Below, piece by piece: positions 59,505-64,000 of a stretch of 64,000 nt of DNA. Where the stretch lies: positions 11,011,764 to 11,075,763 of the forward strand of contig NW_006921532.1 in assembly GCF_000340215.1 (NCBI RefSeq), read 5' to 3'. Under the pieces are notes generated by a model, which did not search any database, was not told the DNA's origin, and was given only the letters and a program-made list of their open reading frames with translations. The stretch's first letter is position 1, and the number at the start of each line of letters is the position of its first letter. Source of the DNA: Pseudocercospora fijiensis CIRAD86 (taxonomy: Eukaryota; Ascomycota; Dothideomycetes; Mycosphaerellales; Mycosphaerellaceae). A program made the translations under genes and the position numbers.

Positions 59505-60374
59505 AGTGAGTTGGTCTGATTGCTGGTCTTTGGTGACAGGTGGCTTCTGGACCGCCAATCTCGATTCTCGTTTGATGTTCTGAGATTGTTCCGCCAACTC
59601 GATGAAGTAGCGATGAGGTCTCGGATAGTGTGAGACGTGTAGTAGTCGGAGTGAAGATGGCTTGCTTGCAGTGGCAGTGGTTTGGATGAAAGAGTTCAGG
59701 CGATGCTTGCGTGGTTGTTTTCTCGGTGTTTGGCAGGAGTCAATGGAGACGTAGGACAGAAGTCAAAGACTTATATATTGTACACTTGTATTGCGGCCTC
59801 CAGGCAGGGCGGAGTAGTATAGCCACACAGGGCGGCCTCTTGTGAGCGCTCAGCCATGAGAACAGACCACCTTAGGCAGCATTGCCAGGAGATGCTAGGC
59901 ACGAAACGTGTTTCGCTCCAGTAGTGACTCACGAAACAATGCGTGGAACGGAACAGGCCAGGCATTAACCACTATTAGGCTTCGGGGTATTCTGGAAGGA
60001 TTCCTGCGAACATGTGCAGCGCATTCCAGTGGTGTGGGCGGGCTTGCGCAGGCACCGGAGCCCATTGGCACGTCTCGATGCGAAACATTCTTCATTTCTG
60101 CCGATGGTCAATGGTGTGCAATTATTATTCATCCCACGTTGGGCGTCGAGTCGGAAGCGTCTGTGAAGAAAGGAGGACGAAACACAGGGCAGCAAGGCCC
60201 GCCTCACTCCCATGCCTGGTTTTTGCTGCCGGCCCGCCAGCAGCCGCCAGCTCCCATTTCTGATTTCTCGCTTATTACGAGTTACGACGACGACGATGAT
60301 GATAAATTAATAATATCGTTGAAAGGGGCCGAAAAGTGTCCTATAAAAAGCCGCCTCGGCAAGCCTCCTTTTGC
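59505..60374. other. Intergenic
   Basis: About 0.87 kb. A 165-residue plus frame at 59908-60405 runs into the transposon and has no domain. A short GAC/GAT run at about 60283-60303. Confidence 0.45.
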
Positions 60375-60376
60375 TA

Positions 60377-62528
60377 GAAGTCTTCTAGCTATAGCGCACG
60401 GTTAGGCTTAGCGTACGCTTTCTACGGTTTAGCTTATACATCTTCTTTACGGTCGTATTCCATCAATATAACGTCTATACTATTAATGCTTTCGTCTATT
60501 TACATTTCGAATATACGCTTTCGATTAGGAAACCTCCTAGACCGTTATAGGCAATATTACAATTAGTATACGTCGCTTTGCCTATAAAGCCCGATTTCCG
60601 GCTTTCTTACTTAGAGAGTGTATAATATCTTCTTCCTACGGCTGTTTAAATACAATACGCCTAAGAGGGTTCTTAGCCTTCTTTATACTCTTCTAAAGGT
60701 TGTTATTTAGTTGTCTAGAAGCCGTAACTATCTGTTTCCTTGCTTCCTTCTTAAGGGCCTATTTAGCTAATTTCTCCTTCTTTGCTTTAGTAGTAGCCTA
60801 TCTCTACTATATCTTTAACTCCTTTACCTATATAGCATATTGCTTATTTAGCTACTACTAGACCTTCTAAGCCTCCTTCTAAGCAGCCTCTTCTTATTTC
60901 TCTCTCTCCTTCCTAGCAAATATATCTCTTACCTACTAAATCTTAGTAGGTAAGTAGAATATAGCAGTAGAGCCGTCTTCTGCCCTTATCTCTTTAAATA
61001 GCTTATTACCTCGCTTTCTACGCTTCTTCTTATTACTAAGAGTAGCTATAAGTCTACTTACTTAAGTTAAGAGCTAGGCATTCTAAGCCTATAAGCTGCT
61101 AACCTAATCCCTTAGGTTTAGTACTTTCTTTGAGTTCTTAGCATCTACTGCAGTCTTAACAATAGCCTTAATCTTCTTCTAGTTAGCTCTCTTAATATTA
61201 GACTTAGTTAAAGCCTTTAAAGAGGGTCTGCTAGACTGCTTACTAGAACTTAGCTCTTCTATGCCCTCTAGCTTCTTTAGCTTAGATAGCACTACGGCAC
61301 TGCCTATAGATCAAATAGATAGATACCTGTCTTCTAGAAGCTACTGTCTATATTCTTCTTTACTATTGCCTTAGTCTAGGCCTGCTAGAATAAGCTAAAG
61401 AACACCCGCTTTGTTATACCCTAGATACCTATAGATCTATAGATAAACTAGTTCAAAGCCGTTAAGTAATAGCTTATAAGAGGTGCGAATAAAGACATAT
61501 CTAGAGGCTACAATCTATATATCGAATAAGGTAGATATATACCTACTAAGATCTGTCTTTCTAGAGCCTAGTTAAGGAACTTTATATTTAAATAAGAGCC
61601 GTATCTATCTAGTATTAGTAGGCGCTAGGATCTACTATTGCGAGCCTTCTACTTAGTATAGCGATCGAATACTTAAGTTAACTATACGAAGCTAAGTTTA
61701 TCGTTTATCTAGCTAGAGGGTAACTTAGTAAAGAAGGCCGAATGCTATTATAGGTCTATATCTTCTACCTAAGTATCTTGAAACTAGCTAGGTTAAGCCT
61801 TATAGATTAAGGCAGGTAGCAGTGCTATACTATTAGTATAGATATAGCTAACAACCGTTATCTACTCGCAGTTGCTATCCTATATATACCCCTTTAACTA
61901 GCTACTTATTATTGCCTGCTTTATAAAGATTCTTCTAGCTTTGCTAAGTACCCCTATTATAAAGCCCTTCTTATCTATATTATATACATTCTTAGGCTCT
62001 ATACTGTACTTCTTTATCTTAGCTTGTAACTTGTTAAAGTACTTAGTATATAAGGACTATAAATTAGCCTTCTTCTATACCTTATCTAGATTGCTAAGGT
62101 ACTTAGAAGACAGGATATCTAAATGCCTCTTAGTAAACTTAGTAGGCTAGTTCTTATTAGGCTCCTTGCTATATACCTACTTAGCAAAATTGCGTACTAT
62201 TTAAGCCGTTAATAGTAGGCCTAGATTAGTTAACTTATTGATATATCTAACTAACTCTGCCTCTTCTAGATTATTTAGTAATCGCTTGTCTTCGTACTAG
62301 GCCTATTTGCTTCCTTAGATACCTCTCTAACGCTGAGAAAGCGTTAAACGATTAACTTTATAGGTCCTAGTAGTCGCATTAATATTAGGCCTCTCCTAGC
62401 TATTTAGATTATTAATCGCCTTCTTAATCGGGTCTATAGTTATAGAGTTATTCACTTGCAAAGGGAGCCTACGGAAGTGCGAAATACCGTGCGCTAAGGC
62501 TAACCGTACGTCAATCCTAGAAGACTTC
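60377..62528 (-). mobile_element. pogo/Fot1-like Tc1-mariner transposon, RIP-degraded
   Basis: Ends GAAGTCTTCTAG (left) and its complement (right), then related inner blocks (CGCACGGTTAGG left, CGTACGGTTAGC right), flanked by TA at 60375-60376 and 62529-62530. 2152 bp, the normal size of a fungal pogo/Fot element. The minus strand encodes a DDE_1-type transposase (separate entry). Frames are broken by TAG codons. Confidence 0.85.
60600..62400 (-). pseudogene. pogo-like DDE_1 transposase, inactivated
   Basis: Minus-strand blocks in order: N-terminal helix-turn-helix region (about 62.0-62.35 kb; FVKRHLDILSSKYLSNLDK after allowing for stops), then YNIDKKGFIIGVLSKARR with the first catalytic Asp at 61973-61975, LLILDRYGSYLN with the second at 61607-61609, and YRLQPLDMSLFAPLISYY with the third at 61499-61501. 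Spacing between the last two is about 35 residues, a DD35D-type arrangement. Unlike the other elements, all three Asp codons survive, but the motif neighbour Glu reads Lys (DKKGF) and stops interrupt the frame. Confidence 0.75.
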
Positions 62529-62530
62529 TA

Positions 62531-62860
62531 TTCGAAGGCTTAATTAGCTTTAGACCTCTATTCCTATATTGTCTATACTAGGATGTAACTAGTTCCTAAT
62601 CGTCTGTTACACATTTCTCGCAACGATTACAAAGTAATACGAACGCGGCGACGACGGCGAACATATTAGGACGTTATCTAAGATTCGCTATAGATAGTAG
62701 CGCTGCCTAAACTAGTATTAAAATGCCGCAGAGGGGATATCGGGCGTCGATTTACCTATTAAACAACTAGGACGAGCCGGGTAACAACCCTTATACCTAT
62801 ATACCTTGTCTTATAGAACTATGCTACCTAACTTAATTACTACGACGATTCCGGGCGTAG
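62531..62860. other. RIP-like spacer between two DNA transposons
   Basis: About 330 bp with a weak RIP flavour but retaining more CpA/TpG than the elements on either side. No feature recognised; may be an older fragment or RIP leaking from its neighbours. Confidence 0.4.
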
Positions 62861-62863
62861 TAA

Positions 62864-63453
62864 GGCCCTAACCGGTTGCTAGCGATTATAGTATAATCTT
62901 ATAGATTATTAAAGTCTTATAATCTCCTCGGATTATAGACCGCTATAATCGCTTATAAGCGGTTAGAAACAGATGTCTAGTATCTACTTTATTAACCTCC
63001 GCTTCCTTCCGCCTCTTAGCTTAGTCGGCCGCTCGGTCGATAGGCGCGCTACCTACGGAATCGTAGTACTTCCTAAAGGAAGAATAGCGGTGCTATTGCG
63101 CTAAGAGCGGTTAGCGCTAGTAATACGGTCGTCTACTCGTCTATCGTCGTCGCTATATCTCCTATACCTCTAAAATCGCTATACTACTAAATTCTACGGT
63201 TACAAAGAGGTAGATACTAGTGCGCTAAGCAGAAGTCTAATCTAGCGCACGGATAGCTGCAAAACCACCTCTAGACCTAGTTTTGCCGATTATACTGTAT
63301 ATAGCAATAATACAGCGAGATTACGAGGACAGCGAGTAATCTGAAAGAGGATAATCGATTACAACCGGACAACAACAGCTTTCGTGGATTGTTATAATCT
63401 ACAGGCTATAATCTATGAGATTATGCTATAATCGCTGGCAACCGGTTAGGGCC
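62864..63453. mobile_element. PIF/Harbinger-like MITE (590 bp, TAA duplication)
   Basis: Inverted ends GGCCCTAACCGGTTGC, then AGCGATTATAG and ATAATCT blocks on both sides, about 45 bp of near-identity differing by C/T. Flanked by TAA on each side (62861-62863 and 63454-63456), the 3-bp duplication typical of PIF/Harbinger. Subterminal GATTATA/TATAATC repeats occur several times near both ends. No coding capacity. Confidence 0.75.
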
Positions 63454-63456
63454 TAA

Positions 63457-64000
63457 TCATGAAGACTCGTCCGATGATGACGAGGCCTCATCTCACGAAC
63501 GGCATTGCGGATACGATGCCATCAGATTTTGCACGTCTTACTCTTGATGTCTCGCCTCACGCTTCGGTGCTGCAAGGATCTCGATCGAGTGAGGCGCTCA
63601 CGGGTACTCGCAGGATACGCGACCGATCCGGTATAACCTTTCCTGCGTGCGTCCCTGGAGCGTGGCCGCTCCATCTGGAAACAAGGAAACGAAGTTGGCG
63701 AAGTATCCCGATCCTGCGCTTTTGGCCTCCACCGCATTTCGAGACTAGAGTTTTAGTGTAGTATCAGAAAGGCCTGACAAGCCCTCGAGTATGGACTTCA
63801 CAAACGACCGGCGACTTGTATCTCAGACAGTGCTATTCTCGCGACTGGCCTGAAGCAGATTGCTATTATCCCACACGCTCCTTACCTATTCGGAAGCACG
63901 AGTCGCTCGACGCTACGGTCTTTGGTCTGCGATATCATATCAAACACCATCAGATGTCGACGCGGACGTACATGGAGTCTCTTAGCAGGCCGACGTGAGT
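63457..64000. other. Normal-composition end of window, no gene called
   Basis: Sequence returns abruptly to non-RIP composition. Frames at 63459-63761 and 63816-63998 (+) are open but carry no recognisable domain; the second runs into the window edge and could be part of a gene continuing outside. Confidence 0.4.

Overview
This window looks like chromosomal DNA from a filamentous ascomycete. Gene content and style suggest a Dothideomycete close to Mycosphaerellales, but that placement is inference. The host genes are intron-poor, with short introns (50-175 nt) carrying CTAAC/CTGAC-type branch sites. They include fungal families such as Spc7/KNL1 and GPR1/FUN34. They are separated by islands of transposon DNA that carry the mark of repeat-induced point mutation (RIP): CpA/TpG are depleted, TA/TAG/CTA triplets are everywhere, and the coding frames are riddled with stop codons.

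Layout. 1-1264: 3'-truncated 6-phosphofructo-2-kinase/fructose-2,6-bisphosphatase (-). 2294-4126: IQ-motif protein resembling plant IQM (-). 4662-14999: a MULE DNA transposon with terminal inverted repeats and an 8-bp target duplication, split by a complete 7.0-kb chromodomain Ty3/Gypsy element. 15228-17329: AT-hook plus EVE-domain protein (+). 19047-19961: ribosomal protein uS5/RPS2 (-), divergent from the kinetochore protein Spc7 at 20229-24021 (+). 24022-28642: gene-free, with one 180-bp MITE. 28643-35782: second chromodomain Gypsy element. About 35783-39841: a second, MULE-like remnant, then a second copy of the 180-bp MITE. 40962-43408: coiled-coil protein of unknown role (+). 45157-46796: glycine-rich, apparently GPI-anchored protein gene with tandemly duplicated exons and a broken frame (-). 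47435-48973: BCS1-like AAA ATPase (-). 50170-51516: short-chain dehydrogenase with eight exons (+). About 52085-55800: third MULE remnant. 57087-58146: GPR1/FUN34/YaaH membrane transporter (+). 60377-62528: pogo/Fot-like Tc1-mariner element. 62864-63453: PIF/Harbinger-like MITE with a TAA duplication.

The host genes are housekeeping or metabolic and do not form one pathway; no secondary-metabolite cluster or defence system is evident. The points most worth a second look are: (i) the glycine-rich gene, whose exon-intron units have been copied in tandem and whose 3' half needs three +1 frame corrections and read-through of a stop; (ii) the AT-hook/EVE fusion; (iii) RIP-type G-to-A changes that hit catalytic aspartates in several transposons; (iv) two inferred GC-AG introns in conserved genes; and (v) an unexplained antisense reading frame in the 3' part of the first Gypsy element.

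All splice sites were placed by eye from GT/GC-AG signals, reading frame and remembered family conservation; no search was run.
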